DNA of 64,000 bases from Nonlabens sp. MB-3u-79. Lineage in GTDB: Bacteria > Bacteroidota > Bacteroidia > Flavobacteriales > Flavobacteriaceae. The position numbers and the translations under genes were made by a program. The first letter of the stretch is position 1. The number at the start of each line of letters is the position of its first letter. The notes beneath the pieces were generated by a model. The model had not been told where the DNA came from, searched no databases, and was given only the letters and a program-made list of their open reading frames with translations. Below, piece by piece: positions 33,161 through 42,500 of the stretch. Location: positions 2,905,501 to 2,969,500 of the forward strand of contig NZ_CP025116.1 in assembly GCF_002831625.1 (NCBI RefSeq). The letters are read 5' to 3'.

Positions 33161-35596
33161 TTAATCTTTTGTAACTCTATTCTTTACATATTTCTCCAAC
33201 CACATATCTTGTTCCCATAAGACGTGTAGAATAGATTCTTTTGCACGATAACCGTGACTTTCCTTAGGTAACATTACCAGTCTTGCCGTTGCTCCTAATC
33301 CTTTTAAGGCATTGAAATAACGCTCGCTTTGTAATGGATAAGTTCCTGAATTATTATCTGCTTGACCGTGTATAAGAAGTAAAGGTTCATCTACCTTTTC
33401 TGCATTCATGAATGGAGACATGCTGTTATAAACCTCTGGAGCATCCCAATAACTGCGTTCTTCACTTTGAAAACCAAATGGTGTTAAGGTTCTATTGTAA
33501 GCGCCTGATCTCGCAATACCGGCTGCAAAAAGGTCTGAATGTGCCAGTAAATTTGCAGTCATAAAAGCGCCATAGCTATGACCTCCTACTGCTACTCTAT
33601 TTCTATCTATATATCCTAATTCATCCACAGCGTCAATCGCTGCTTTTCCGTTTGCTACCAGCTGTTTTATAAAAGTATCGTTAGGCTGTTCATCTCCTTC
33701 TCCAACAATAGGAAATGCGGCATCATCTAAGACTACATAACCTTTCATCACCCAGTACACAAAACTTCCATAACTAGGATAAATAAACTCATTAGGGTTT
33801 TGGGTGTTTTGTGCAGCACTGGCTTTGTCCTTAAATTCTCGAGGATAAGCCCAAAGAAGCATAGGTAACTTTTCCTTTTTACTTTTATCGTAATTAGGAG
33901 GTAAATACATAGTAGCGCTCAACTCCAAACCATCATCTCTTTTGTAGGTAATCAATTCTTTATGAACATTTTGCAACCCCTCAAATGGGTTTTCAAAAAA
34001 CGTTATTTGTTTTAAATCATTTTTGCGATCTATATCCCTGATGTAATAATTAGGATAAGTAGTAGGCGATTCTATACGAACTAAAATCTCTCCTTTATCC
34101 ATGTCTATAGCCTCCATCAAGTTCTCCTTTTTATCTGTATAAGAAGATTCATAAAGCCTTTTTGTTTTCTTTGACTTCAAATCCATTTGATCTATAAATG
34201 GAAACTGTCCCCTATCAGAATATCCCTGCCCAATAAGAAAGGCTTTATTCCCGTGTAACTTTAAAACATTTTGATCCCATTTATTTTTTGTGGTTACAAA
34301 GTTGCCCGGGTCAGAATACACATCTTGATAGTTGCGATCACTTATAATCACTGGCTGTTCATTAGCGTCACTCGGGTCAAAAACATAGGTGCGCTGGTTA
34401 CGGGTGTTCCACCAGTAATCATAAGCTATGGCTGTATCTTCATCCCCATAAGTCACACCGCCAAAACGGTCTATAGTCTTCAACAACTCTGTAGCAGTTC
34501 CTTTTTTAAACGGTGCTTCCCAAGAATAGAGTGCATCGCGATAAGCTACTTCATTTGCAGGATCTCCACCATCTAGTGCCATAACATAGTGCAAGCTATG
34601 TGGTCGGTCAGATCGCCAGGAAAGCTCACGTATTCCCTCACGCTCCGACATAAATCCTTTAGGCATCTCTTCTATAAGTGGAACGTCATTAACTTGTGCT
34701 ACTAGCTTTGCACTGCTGTCATATACATCGATCTGTTTTGGGAACCTGCCATAAGTTACAATATAAGAAAACGGCTTTTTAAGCTGAGTCACTAATACAT
34801 GAGAACCATCTGGGGAAAAAGAAACTCCACTGTACATCGCACTAGGTAAAAAGGCACTCATAGAACCATCTAGTTGCACTTGCACCAACTTACTTAAGGC
34901 CAACTGTTCAAAATTATGCTCGTCAGAGGGGTTTTTAAGAAGGTCTTGATAGGTTCTATTCTGAGCTTTTGAACCATCGCTAGTGGAAATAGTGGGTCCA
35001 GAAGGTATTTCTATACTGGTATCTATCAATGCCTTCTTATTATCAGCTAGCATTTTTACCAACAATGATTTTCCATCCTTAAACCAACGTATTGGGTTTC
35101 CCATATTGGCATTTACGGTAGCGCTAGTTAGTTTTGTTGCACTAGCTTTTTCAATATCGAGAATCCATACTTCCGTACCACTTTTGGCCGTATGGGTCAT
35201 GGCCATCATGGACTGGTCAGGAGACCAGTTGACATTAGATAGTTTCGGTTGATCTGGCAAACCAGTGACAAAGGTTAGATCCTCACTGCCTACTTTTTGA
35301 ACGGCAACTTTATCATAAAAGGTCACACGACTACCTATCTGAGTAGCTGGATTGATGCGCAGGCCTCCCAGTCTCATTTCTTTTTCTGAAAGCTGTTCGA
35401 TAGACTTATAGGTATCTCTGTAGAGCAATACCATATTTTGAGCACCGTCATCTATAAGTGTTGCTGGTGGTCTATCATAATCCACCAATGCCATTATTTC
35501 TTCAGACGGCTGCTGGTAGTTTAATTTTTCCTGAGATGTCGCTTTAGTGAAAATGAAAACGGCGCATATAAAAAAGTAGAAGTAGGTTTTTTTCAT
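33161..35596 (-). CDS. S9 family prolyl-oligopeptidase-like serine peptidase
   Basis: 811 residues: signal peptide (MKKTYFYFFICAVFIFTKATS), a beta-propeller-like region (about 60-560) with repeated WSPDQSMMAMTH-type blades, and a C-terminal alpha/beta hydrolase with the nucleophile motif GGHSYGAFMTANLL, an acid in HGQADNNSGTYPLQ and the catalytic histidine in ESHGYR. This order (Ser-Asp-His) and the length fit the glutamyl/prolyl oligopeptidase group exported in Bacteroidota for peptide scavenging. ATG 35596 is chosen since it starts the signal peptide; an upstream ATG would place 21 non-signal residues before it. Confidence 0.9.
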   Translation of the reverse strand: MKKTYFYFFICAVFIFTKATSQEKLNYQQPSEEIMALVDYDRPPATLIDDGAQNMVLLYRDTYKSIEQLSEKEMRLGGLRINPATQIGSRVTFYDKVAVQKVGSEDLTFVTGLPDQPKLSNVNWSPDQSMMAMTHTAKSGTEVWILDIEKASATKLTSATVNANMGNPIRWFKDGKSLLVKMLADNKKALIDTSIEIPSGPTISTSDGSKAQNRTYQDLLKNPSDEHNFEQLALSKLVQVQLDGSMSAFLPSAMYSGVSFSPDGSHVLVTQLKKPFSYIVTYGRFPKQIDVYDSSAKLVAQVNDVPLIEEMPKGFMSEREGIRELSWRSDRPHSLHYVMALDGGDPANEVAYRDALYSWEAPFKKGTATELLKTIDRFGGVTYGDEDTAIAYDYWWNTRNQRTYVFDPSDANEQPVIISDRNYQDVYSDPGNFVTTKNKWDQNVLKLHGNKAFLIGQGYSDRGQFPFIDQMDLKSKKTKRLYESSYTDKKENLMEAIDMDKGEILVRIESPTTYPNYYIRDIDRKNDLKQITFFENPFEGLQNVHKELITYKRDDGLELSATMYLPPNYDKSKKEKLPMLLWAYPREFKDKASAAQNTQNPNEFIYPSYGSFVYWVMKGYVVLDDAAFPIVGEGDEQPNDTFIKQLVANGKAAIDAVDELGYIDRNRVAVGGHSYGAFMTANLLAHSDLFAAGIARSGAYNRTLTPFGFQSEERSYWDAPEVYNSMSPFMNAEKVDEPLLLIHGQADNNSGTYPLQSERYFNALKGLGATARLVMLPKESHGYRAKESILHVLWEQDMWLEKYVKNRVTKD

Positions 35597-35742
35597 GATA
35601 GTAAGCTTTTGATTATAAATATAAGGATTACAATTTAATGAATTTTCACCATAGAACACAGGCTCCTAAAAATTGGAGCATTCTGAAGTGCCTCCTTAAA
35701 AATATAATTGAGTAATCCTTATTCATTATTTTAGATTCCCAC

Positions 35743-35750
35743 TACCTTTG
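35743..35750 (+). promoter_or_regulatory. -7 box TACCTTTG directly before mnmE
   Basis: TAnnTTTG match only four bases ahead of the mnmE ATG (35755), so the transcript would be leaderless or nearly so if this box is used. Confidence 0.5.
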
Positions 35751-35754
35751 TATT

Positions 35755-37191
35755 ATGTTTAAAAATGATACTATTGTTGCATTAGCAACTCCTGCTGGCT
35801 CTGGCGCTATAGCCGTGATTAGAATCTCTGGTTCCAATGCGCATCGTATTGCAGGAGCTATTTTTGTTCCCGCTTTCGCGAAAGCGGAATCAAAATCATT
35901 ACAGGAAACCTATAATAAATTAGGAGCAAATACGGTCACTCTCGGACACATCTACAATGGCGACCGAGTAATAGATCAAGTATTATTGACCAAATTTGTC
36001 TCGCCAAAATCATACACTGGCGAGCATGTGGTAGAAATATCCTGTCACGGTTCCATATATATACAACAAGAAGTCATTGCGATTTGCTTAAAGAATGGCG
36101 CACGCATGGCACAAGCTGGAGAGTTTACATTACAGGCCTTTTTAAACGCAAAAATGGACCTTTCACAAGCAGAAGCCGTAGCCGATTTAATCGCTAGTGA
36201 AAGCGAGACAGCACACCAGATTGCCCTACAGCAAATGCGAGGTGGTTTTTCTGGTGAGTTGAAAGACTTGAGAACACAATTACTCAATTTTGCTAGCTTG
36301 ATAGAGTTAGAGCTGGACTTTAGTGAGGAAGACGTAGCTTTTGCCAACCGTGATGAACTCAGAACCTTATTGAATAACAGTCAGCAAACCTTGAGAAAAC
36401 TCATCGACTCCTTTGCTTTAGGAAATGTATTAAAAACAGGTATTCCAGTCGCTATAGTCGGCGAGCCTAACGTAGGAAAATCAACTTTATTGAATGCATT
36501 ACTCAATGAAGAAAAAGCTATTGTAAGCGAGATTGCGGGAACCACACGTGATTCTATTGAAGATGAAATCAATATAGAAGGAGTGCGCTTTAGACTTATT
36601 GATACGGCAGGATTGCGAGAAACTACAGATACTATAGAAGGTATGGGCATACAGCGTTCTTATGCAAAGGCTGAACAGTCCAGACTGATTTTATACCTAC
36701 TAGACGCTACCCAACTCAATACCCCTCCTAGCATTATTCATTGCTTGATGCGCATACAAATCATGCGCGAGAAATTCCCTGATAAACCTCTGGTAGTTGT
36801 TTTAAACAAGATCGATCAGATATCTGGACTCGAACATGCTGAAATTACCAAACAAATTCAAAAGAAATCACCAGATACCATTCTGATTTCGCTCAGTGCC
36901 AAATCGCACGCTGGTGTAGAAGAATTAAAAACGGCTCTGGTACAAAGTTTTAATAGCGGCGCCCTTTCTCAAGATGATTCTATAGTGAGTAATGCCAGAC
37001 ATTACGATGCATTACAAATGGCCTATAGCTCTTTGCTAGAAGTACAAACAGGAATAGAAAATGATATCTCAAGTGAGTTTCTAGCCATAGACATACGCGC
37101 TACGGCAGAGTCTTTAGGTATTATTACGGGTGAAATCACAAATGATGAACTGTTGGGTAATATTTTTAGTCAGTTTTGTATAGGAAAGTAA
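35755..37191 (+). CDS. mnmE: tRNA uridine-5-carboxymethylaminomethyl modification GTPase MnmE
   Basis: 478 residues. N-terminal tetrahydrofolate-binding domain (DTIVALATPAGSGAIAVIRISG), helical domain and inserted G domain with G1 GEPNVGKST (about 236-243), G3 DTAGL (283-287), G4 NKID (351-354), and the invariant C-terminal FCIGK whose cysteine is catalytic. With MnmG it modifies wobble uridines of certain tRNAs. A palindrome at 35870-35887 encodes PAFAKAE at residues 39-45, an insertion in the N-terminal domain. The last codons are the attachment site of the 10.4-kb island that follows; the coding sequence is left intact. Confidence 0.96.
   Translation: MFKNDTIVALATPAGSGAIAVIRISGSNAHRIAGAIFVPAFAKAESKSLQETYNKLGANTVTLGHIYNGDRVIDQVLLTKFVSPKSYTGEHVVEISCHGSIYIQQEVIAICLKNGARMAQAGEFTLQAFLNAKMDLSQAEAVADLIASESETAHQIALQQMRGGFSGELKDLRTQLLNFASLIELELDFSEEDVAFANRDELRTLLNNSQQTLRKLIDSFALGNVLKTGIPVAIVGEPNVGKSTLLNALLNEEKAIVSEIAGTTRDSIEDEINIEGVRFRLIDTAGLRETTDTIEGMGIQRSYAKAEQSRLILYLLDATQLNTPPSIIHCLMRIQIMREKFPDKPLVVVLNKIDQISGLEHAEITKQIQKKSPDTILISLSAKSHAGVEELKTALVQSFNSGALSQDDSIVSNARHYDALQMAYSSLLEVQTGIENDISSEFLAIDIRATAESLGIITGEITNDELLGNIFSQFCIGK
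35870..35887. repeat. Scattered palindrome copy (in mnmE)
   Basis: CCGCTTTCGCGAAAGCGG read as PAFAKAE in the N-terminal domain; the last copy before the island. Confidence 0.9.
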
Positions 37192-37192
37192 C
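37174..37192 (+). repeat. attL: 19-bp direct repeat at the 3' end of mnmE
   Basis: TTTTGTATAGGAAAGTAAC covers the codons for FCIGK and the stop of mnmE. It recurs at 47532-47550 as TTTTGTATAGGGAAGTAAC with one synonymous difference (GGA/GGG). The pair brackets an integrase gene, so I read it as the attachment-site duplication. Confidence 0.88.
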
Positions 37193-37313
37193 TACTACAA
37201 AGTAAAAAAGTAAAGAACCTCAACAAACTACTACAAACACTATTATTACAATCATTTAAGACATAACAAAGATAACCTTTACTTTGTGTTATTGTCATTC
37301 TATTATGTTTCTA

Positions 37314-37364
37314 TTTGTACCTTTGCTGTACCTCACTATGATTATTGAGTTTACTTGTACCTCT
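37314..37364 (+). promoter_or_regulatory. Three TGTACCT repeats near the left island end (candidate integrase arm sites)
   Basis: TTTGTACCTTT (37314), GCTGTACCTCA (37325) and CTTGTACCTCT (37354), all in the same orientation. The same motif occurs twice near the right end (47475 and 47486). Paired clusters at both element ends fit arm-type binding sites of a tyrosine recombinase. Confidence 0.45.
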
Positions 37365-37374
37365 AATCATATTG

Positions 37375-37420
37375 TTTGGCACACTTTGGCACACATAGAC
37401 ACACACAGGCACGCTGTGTC
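37375..37420. repeat. Tandem TTTGGCACAC repeats and GACACA...TGTGTC inverted repeat
   Basis: TTTGGCACAC occurs twice in tandem at 37375-37394, followed by an inverted repeat GACACA (37398-37403) / TGTGTC (37415-37420), just before the first island gene. It is probably an operator or a site for excision control. Confidence 0.5.
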
Positions 37421-37435
37421 ACATAATAATGATTA

Positions 37436-37984
37436 ATGAGTAGTAATATAGAAGTTCAACGTATTTGCATACACTGTAACGATGAGTTCACAGCAAAAAC
37501 AACTGTTACTAAGTACTGCTCTTTAAAGTGTAGTCAAAAAGCTTATAAGGTCAGAAAGCGTTTAGAGAAAATTAAAGGCTCAAACCAATTAACAGCAAGT
37601 AAGAAGCTACAACCTTTTGAAGAACTTAAACAAAAAGAGTTCCTTAATATAAATGAAGTAGGATTGTTGTTAGGAATTAGTAGAAGAACCGTTTACAGGA
37701 TGTTTGATACTGAGCAGATCACTAAATACAAAATAGGTTCACGATCATTTATCAAAAGAACTGAGATAGATGGAATATTTACAAAACCTCAGCAGAATAA
37801 AAAGCTAGCAGCGGTAACTGAATATGATGTTTCCGAATGTTATACCATTAATGAAGTAGTAAATAAGTTTAGTATTTCAAACGGTGCGCTATACAATATC
37901 TTAAAGAGAAATGCGGTACCCAAAAAGCAAATAGGAAAGTACGTTTACGTACCTAAAGCGTTGATAAACAATATACTTAACTAA
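37436..37984 (+). CDS. Zinc-finger plus double helix-turn-helix (excisionase/MerR-like) protein
   Basis: 182 residues. N-terminal small zinc-binding segment with Cys pairs (ICIHCNDEFTA ... KYCSLKCSQKAY, residues about 11-34). It is followed by two excisionase-type winged HTH motifs (FLNINEVGLLLGISRRTVYRM about 71-91, and CYTINEVVNKFSISNGALYN about 137-156). This is the control-protein style that Bacteroidota elements encode beside their integrase; it may direct excision or repress the integrase. The integrase gene follows 41 bases downstream in the same orientation. ATG start at 37436. Confidence 0.75.
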   Translation: MSSNIEVQRICIHCNDEFTAKTTVTKYCSLKCSQKAYKVRKRLEKIKGSNQLTASKKLQPFEELKQKEFLNINEVGLLLGISRRTVYRMFDTEQITKYKIGSRSFIKRTEIDGIFTKPQQNKKLAAVTEYDVSECYTINEVVNKFSISNGALYNILKRNAVPKKQIGKYVYVPKALINNILN

Positions 37985-38025
37985 ATAGTGATAAGTGAGT
38001 AAGAAAAATTAAAAAACAGAATGCT

Positions 38026-39270
38026 ATGGCTATAAAAGTACATTTAAGAACTAAGGAAATAAGCAAAGGACGTTTAAGCCTTTACCTAGATTTTTATCCA
38101 GCAATAGAGAATCCGAAAACAGGAAAACTCACACGCAGGGAGTTTTTAAATATGTACTTGTATAATGATAAAGCTGAGGTAAAGAAACAGATAAAAGAAA
38201 AAAAAGCAAATGGCAAAAGCATTGATAAAGTTGAGATGCTTTATAAGGAATTAGCACCATTGAATCCAGCTCAAAAGGAACACAATAAAGAAACTCAAAG
38301 CATAGCGGAAAGCATCCAGCAGAAACGTCAAAACTTTTTAGATAAGCCTGAAATTTACAGCGAATACGAAAAACAACAGCTTGAAATTAAAAAGAAAGGC
38401 GCACTTTGTTTTGTGAAATATTTTAAAACGCTAGCAAATAAGAGAGAAAAAAGTAATCATGGCAATTGGGTTTCCGCTCTTAAATATTTAGAAGACTATA
38501 CAGGCGGTACATTAAAGTTTGAACACTTAACAGAAAAGAAGCTAAACGATTTTAAAGATTATTTACTGACAACTAAAAGTAATAAAAGCGATAAGGTTCT
38601 ACTCGCAAATAATTCAGCAGTATCATACTTCAATAAATTAAAAGCAGCAGTTAAACAGTCTTTTCAAGATGGCATAATTTCTTATGACCTCAACGCTAGA
38701 ATAAAACCAATTAAAGCATTAGAAACAAGACGGCAAGTCCTTACTATACAAGAACTTAATAAGCTTGTAAATACTAACTGCAACAATCCATTATTAAAAC
38801 GTGCAGCTATTTTTTCAGCACTTACTGGATTGAGGTTCGTTGACATAAGCAAAATGAAATGGAGTGAACTTGAATACATTAGTGATAAGGGTTATGTACT
38901 AAACTTCGATCAGCAAAAGACAAAAGGCGTTGAGGTATTACCGATTTCAGAACAGGCTTACAGTTTGACGAATGGAGCGGACAACCCAAACGAAATGCCA
39001 CAAGATCAAAAGGTATTTAATGAGTTAAAATATTCCGCTTATCAAAATAAACATTTGTATCAATGGATAGGAGCAGCTGGAATAACTAAAGAGATTACAT
39101 TCCATTGTTTTAGACATACCTACGCTACACTACAATTACATAACGGTACAGACATTTATACTGTATCTAAGATGTTAGGACATAAAGACCTTAAAACTAC
39201 TCAGATTTACGCAAAGATTGTAGATGAAGCAAAGCGAGAAGCAACTAATAAAATAAAACTAGACCTGTAA
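38026..39270 (+). CDS. Site-specific tyrosine recombinase (integrase), Bacteroidota type
   Basis: 414 residues. N-terminal arm-binding and SAM-like core domain (about 1-235; KYLEDYTGGTLKFEHLTEKK), then the catalytic domain with Arg270 in ALTGLRFVDISK, the lysine region KTKGVEVLPIS, His360-Cys-Phe-Arg363 in FHCFRHTYATLQ, His386 in MLGHKDLKTTQ and the nucleophile Tyr395 in QIYAKI. All catalytic residues are present, so the enzyme should be active. It is predicted to integrate the island into the last codons of mnmE. It is not an IntI-type integron integrase. Confidence 0.93.
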   Translation: MAIKVHLRTKEISKGRLSLYLDFYPAIENPKTGKLTRREFLNMYLYNDKAEVKKQIKEKKANGKSIDKVEMLYKELAPLNPAQKEHNKETQSIAESIQQKRQNFLDKPEIYSEYEKQQLEIKKKGALCFVKYFKTLANKREKSNHGNWVSALKYLEDYTGGTLKFEHLTEKKLNDFKDYLLTTKSNKSDKVLLANNSAVSYFNKLKAAVKQSFQDGIISYDLNARIKPIKALETRRQVLTIQELNKLVNTNCNNPLLKRAAIFSALTGLRFVDISKMKWSELEYISDKGYVLNFDQQKTKGVEVLPISEQAYSLTNGADNPNEMPQDQKVFNELKYSAYQNKHLYQWIGAAGITKEITFHCFRHTYATLQLHNGTDIYTVSKMLGHKDLKTTQIYAKIVDEAKREATNKIKLDL

Positions 39271-39271
39271 T

Positions 39272-40150
39272 ATGGATTTAATAGACCAGTACAAAGCATG
39301 CTCTATCAACTTTGATAAAATATCAGTAAAGACAAGAATGCCATTAAAACAACTTGAAAAAAAAATTCATAAGGCTTTAAGTAGAAGATTAGCAAATAAA
39401 CTTAGAGTTGACGCCTTAAGTAAATATGATCTGAATATGAGTACTTCATTAGTACAAGATATTATAGTTGGTATTTTTAAAACAGTTGAATTTGCTCAAA
39501 AAAATAATATTTCTAGTTGTGAGAAACAGCACAAGGAATTGATCGTTGGAATTAAAAATTTAAACAAATATATTGACAGGTTAGTAACTATTAGCAATAC
39601 AAATATTGGGGACACGGTAGACATATCAAATGCTTTAATTGATACGATACACGCTATTTTTACTAAGCTTGACCATTATGGTATTGATTTAAAATCAAGT
39701 CCTTTAAACTTTTATTTTAATAATATTATTGAACGATTAAAGGAAATTACAAGCCCTGAAAATCTGGCGAGGGCTTCTGCTATGAATAAGTTAAAAGAGG
39801 ATTCTAAGTTAGTTACAATTACTACGGATGATAATATCAATCATCAAAAACTTAAAATTAATCAAATAGCTTTAAAGTACGTTTACGAGGGAAGTACTAT
39901 TAATACTGATAATATGGACGAAATAGCTAGAGAGTACGGTCATAACTCAGGCGCAAAACTCTATCAGCAATATAACTACTACAACAGTACCGCAAATAGA
40001 AAAGGAGAACCTAAAAATAGTACTAAGAAAAAACTTAAAAACAAAATCAATTTAATCGACAGTATTATAAAATTAGTTGATAAAGAATATCATAGAAAAA
40101 TACTAGATGAATGTTTAGTATTAGAAAATATATTAAAAAGCATGGATTAA
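39272..40150 (+). CDS. Island protein, unknown function
   Basis: 292 residues, lysine- and asparagine-rich and mostly helical, starting one base after the integrase stop, so translation is probably coupled. The C-terminal third (GHNSGAKLYQQYNYYNSTAN, then KNSTKKKLKNKINLID) resembles hypothetical proteins that accompany integrases in flavobacterial elements. No catalytic motif seen. It might be a recombination accessory factor, but that is a guess from position. Confidence 0.6.
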   Translation: MDLIDQYKACSINFDKISVKTRMPLKQLEKKIHKALSRRLANKLRVDALSKYDLNMSTSLVQDIIVGIFKTVEFAQKNNISSCEKQHKELIVGIKNLNKYIDRLVTISNTNIGDTVDISNALIDTIHAIFTKLDHYGIDLKSSPLNFYFNNIIERLKEITSPENLARASAMNKLKEDSKLVTITTDDNINHQKLKINQIALKYVYEGSTINTDNMDEIAREYGHNSGAKLYQQYNYYNSTANRKGEPKNSTKKKLKNKINLIDSIIKLVDKEYHRKILDECLVLENILKSMD

Positions 40151-40289
40151 ATAATTGCATCTAGTTTTTACTAAACTTTTAACTACCTGTATTCTAATAT
40201 TTTAAAAAAAAGCAACTAGTTAGAACCAGTAGACCATCATTAAGGAGTTGAATCTTTGTAACCGTTATAAATAAATTAATAGTTACATT

Positions 40290-40607
40290 ATGAACAATCC
40301 ATTTTCAGAAATCGCAGCAAGGCTTAGTACAATTGAAACCTTGATCTTAGATTTAAAGCACCCACCTAAAAAAACCGAAAGTGAACCAGCTGAGCAACTT
40401 TTTACAGTGCAGCAAGCGGCAGTTTTTTTAAACCTATCAGTACCCACTATTTACAGTAAAGTTAGTCGGTCTGAACTACCTGTTATGAAACGAGGTAAAA
40501 GGCTCTATTTCTCAAACTTAGAGTTAATGAAGTACATTAAAGGAGGTCGTAAATTATCCAATGCTGAAATAGAGCAGCAAGCCGATGCCTATTTATCTAA
40601 AAAATAA
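40290..40607 (+). CDS. Excisionase-like helix-turn-helix protein
   Basis: 105 residues with a central HTH_17 motif (LFTVQQAAVFLNLSVPTIYS, wing SELPVMKRGKRLYFSNLELMKYI). Such proteins act as excisionases or as regulators of mobile-element genes. The 139-bp gap upstream contains GTAAC (40259) and GTTAC (40282) facing each other around an AT-rich centre, a possible own operator. The next gene follows twelve bases later. Confidence 0.8.
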   Translation: MNNPFSEIAARLSTIETLILDLKHPPKKTESEPAEQLFTVQQAAVFLNLSVPTIYSKVSRSELPVMKRGKRLYFSNLELMKYIKGGRKLSNAEIEQQADAYLSKK

Positions 40608-40619
40608 AAGGGTTGAACG

Positions 40620-40913
40620 ATGAATAACCAAGCGAACAACCATAAAAATGTAGATGTTAAAGATAGTAATTATAAGAATCAGCTTAAAATTATATTTAGG
40701 TATTTACAAGACAATATAGCAACAGCTTCAATGATAGCGGATGCAACAGGTATACCACATAAGAATATTTGTAGGTATAAACGAGATTTAGAGAAAGCTG
40801 GGAGACTTTGGGAGATGGTAGAAAAGCAATGTAAAATAACAGGTTTTCTAGCATGGTACTTAACTACAAACCCAAATAATGCTCCATTAAATAATCAACT
40901 TGAACTTTTCTAA
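40620..40913 (+). CDS. Small winged-helix-like island protein
   Basis: 97 residues with a helix-turn-helix-like segment (NIATASMIADATGIPHKNIC, then RYKRDLEKAGRLWEM) resembling the DNA-binding part of small element proteins that choose between host and element functions. Unknown function. It is part of a tight run of small genes (40290, 40620, 40917, 41068) that look cotranscribed. Confidence 0.6.
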   Translation: MNNQANNHKNVDVKDSNYKNQLKIIFRYLQDNIATASMIADATGIPHKNICRYKRDLEKAGRLWEMVEKQCKITGFLAWYLTTNPNNAPLNNQLELF

Positions 40914-40916
40914 ACG

Positions 40917-41075
40917 ATGGAGACAAAGGAATTATATCCAAGGTTTGAGGACTTAAAATCAATGAACAATGAAAGGCTAATAACAAAAAAAGAAAAACAG
41001 ATCTTATCATTCTTTTTAAATTCATTATGCTACCTCACAACTTATTCTATAAAAGAAATTATAGATTATGTTTGA
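40917..41075 (+). CDS. Small island ORF, 52 residues
   Basis: ATG at 40917 three bases after the previous stop, TGA at 41073-41075, overlapping the next gene's start by eight bases. Sequence METKELYPRFEDLKSMNNER followed by a hydrophobic helix (ILSFFLNSLCYLTTYSIKEI) and no known domain. Its tight packing between two genes and its overlap support it as a real small gene. Function unknown. Confidence 0.55.
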   Translation: METKELYPRFEDLKSMNNERLITKKEKQILSFFLNSLCYLTTYSIKEIIDYV

Positions 41076-42024
41076 TAATCTACCATTTAAAACTAACGAT
41101 AAGGAAACGATAGAGAACTTTTTAAAAAGTGGCGTTCTTAAACCAATTTCTGAGAGCGTTAACTATACAGTTAATGGTGAACAGTACACTAGTAAACGAG
41201 TTTATAAATATTTAAACCTAACAGTTACTATTACGTATTTGTCAATGAACACTTATAAAGAATTGATTTGTAGGGGTTCTTTTCATTATCTTAAAAATAA
41301 CGGCAAACACAATGCAGATAGTTTAGATTTTGAGGACGTTACAAGCGTTCTAAGAAACTTTACTAGGGTATTCAACGTAGATTTAAAGCATCTACATCTT
41401 TGCCCCTACGAGATAGGAGTAAATTTAGATTGTTACCCTTTTAACGTCACAAAAATAGTGCAATACACTTTAAATATAGAGCGTAAATGTTTTGGGTATA
41501 ATCCAACTCATGTAGTAACTTCTAAAATTTCAGGTAAGCCAAGTAATGATTATAGATTAAAAGTTTACAGTAAGTCTCATGATTTACCGAATTATAGTGA
41601 ACCAAATAATTTACGGATGGAATTACAGTTTAAGAAAATGAGGTATTCAGAAGGAAAAGGAATTATGACCTTAGCAGATTTATTAATAATAGATAATTGG
41701 AAAATACTAAAGGAAAAGTATTTTGAAAAATTTAATCTCATAGCAATTTATGATTATACTATTAACGAGAAAAAAGTACCAAAATCAAAAAGGCATTTAT
41801 TAAACTATTCAAACGATAATGCGTGGAGAGATTTGGTAGAAAAATGTAAAAATAAAGAGGAATACTATAGTAAATATAATGATGTTTTAAGCGACCTAAA
41901 TAACCTATCCAAGTTATACGGTTCTAAAATTAAAGATGAATTGATTGTCAAAGCCGAACAACGTTGGGAAAATTTCTTCAATTACAATTTAAAAACCGAA
42001 GTATGCACCACTTTTAAAACCTAA
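41068..42024 (+). CDS. Putative replication initiation protein (phage/plasmid gene II/X-like)
   Basis: 318 residues. The middle region HLHLCPYEIGVNLDCYPF, the conserved basic patch NDYRLKVYSKSHDLP and the RMELQFKKM strand resemble the gpII/X type of rolling-circle replication initiators of small phages and plasmids, though I cannot find a fully convincing catalytic tyrosine motif. If right, the island can replicate as a circle after excision. It starts inside the preceding 52-residue gene. Otherwise the protein is an unrecognised element-specific factor. Confidence 0.45.
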   Translation: MFDNLPFKTNDKETIENFLKSGVLKPISESVNYTVNGEQYTSKRVYKYLNLTVTITYLSMNTYKELICRGSFHYLKNNGKHNADSLDFEDVTSVLRNFTRVFNVDLKHLHLCPYEIGVNLDCYPFNVTKIVQYTLNIERKCFGYNPTHVVTSKISGKPSNDYRLKVYSKSHDLPNYSEPNNLRMELQFKKMRYSEGKGIMTLADLLIIDNWKILKEKYFEKFNLIAIYDYTINEKKVPKSKRHLLNYSNDNAWRDLVEKCKNKEEYYSKYNDVLSDLNNLSKLYGSKIKDELIVKAEQRWENFFNYNLKTEVCTTFKT

Positions 42025-42500
42025 GCATGCACCATGTATAGAGTGCGCTACTTTATCTCAATCAAGAATTTTAAATTAACTAGGGTTGATATTCGTACAC
42101 AATGATTATCTAGTAAATATGATTATGAGAATGGATTAAATTTGGAAAGTAAGTTGTTATTAGATAACAAGTTGACCTAATTCATTTAGATAAGAAGTCT
42201 GATTTTAATAAGTAATTGTACTAATTGCTAACAAATTAAATGTCTTGTCCTTAATTGTAGTAAGTGGTTTGGATAGCTTTATTGTGTTTACTTAAACATT
42301 TAAACTAGTTGATGATTTTTATAAGGTGCTAAGTTCTAATATGTAAAAACCTAAAACTTTTGAGAATTATAATCTTAAGGTTGAGGTGTAGGGGTACCTC
42401 ATAATCGTTTTACCTCTGAAATATTATGATTGACTAACTATACTAAGCACTAAGGAATAAATAAGTATAAAATTTGAGAGCTTGATTTGTACAATCTTCA
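42025..42500. other. AT-rich non-coding region between the island's core and cargo
   Basis: No gene seen. Between convergently arranged blocks: the plus-strand core genes end here and the minus-strand cargo begins at 42501. A small inverted repeat GAGGT...ACCTC at 42383-42400 is the only structure noticed; it may be an origin or terminator. Confidence 0.5.
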
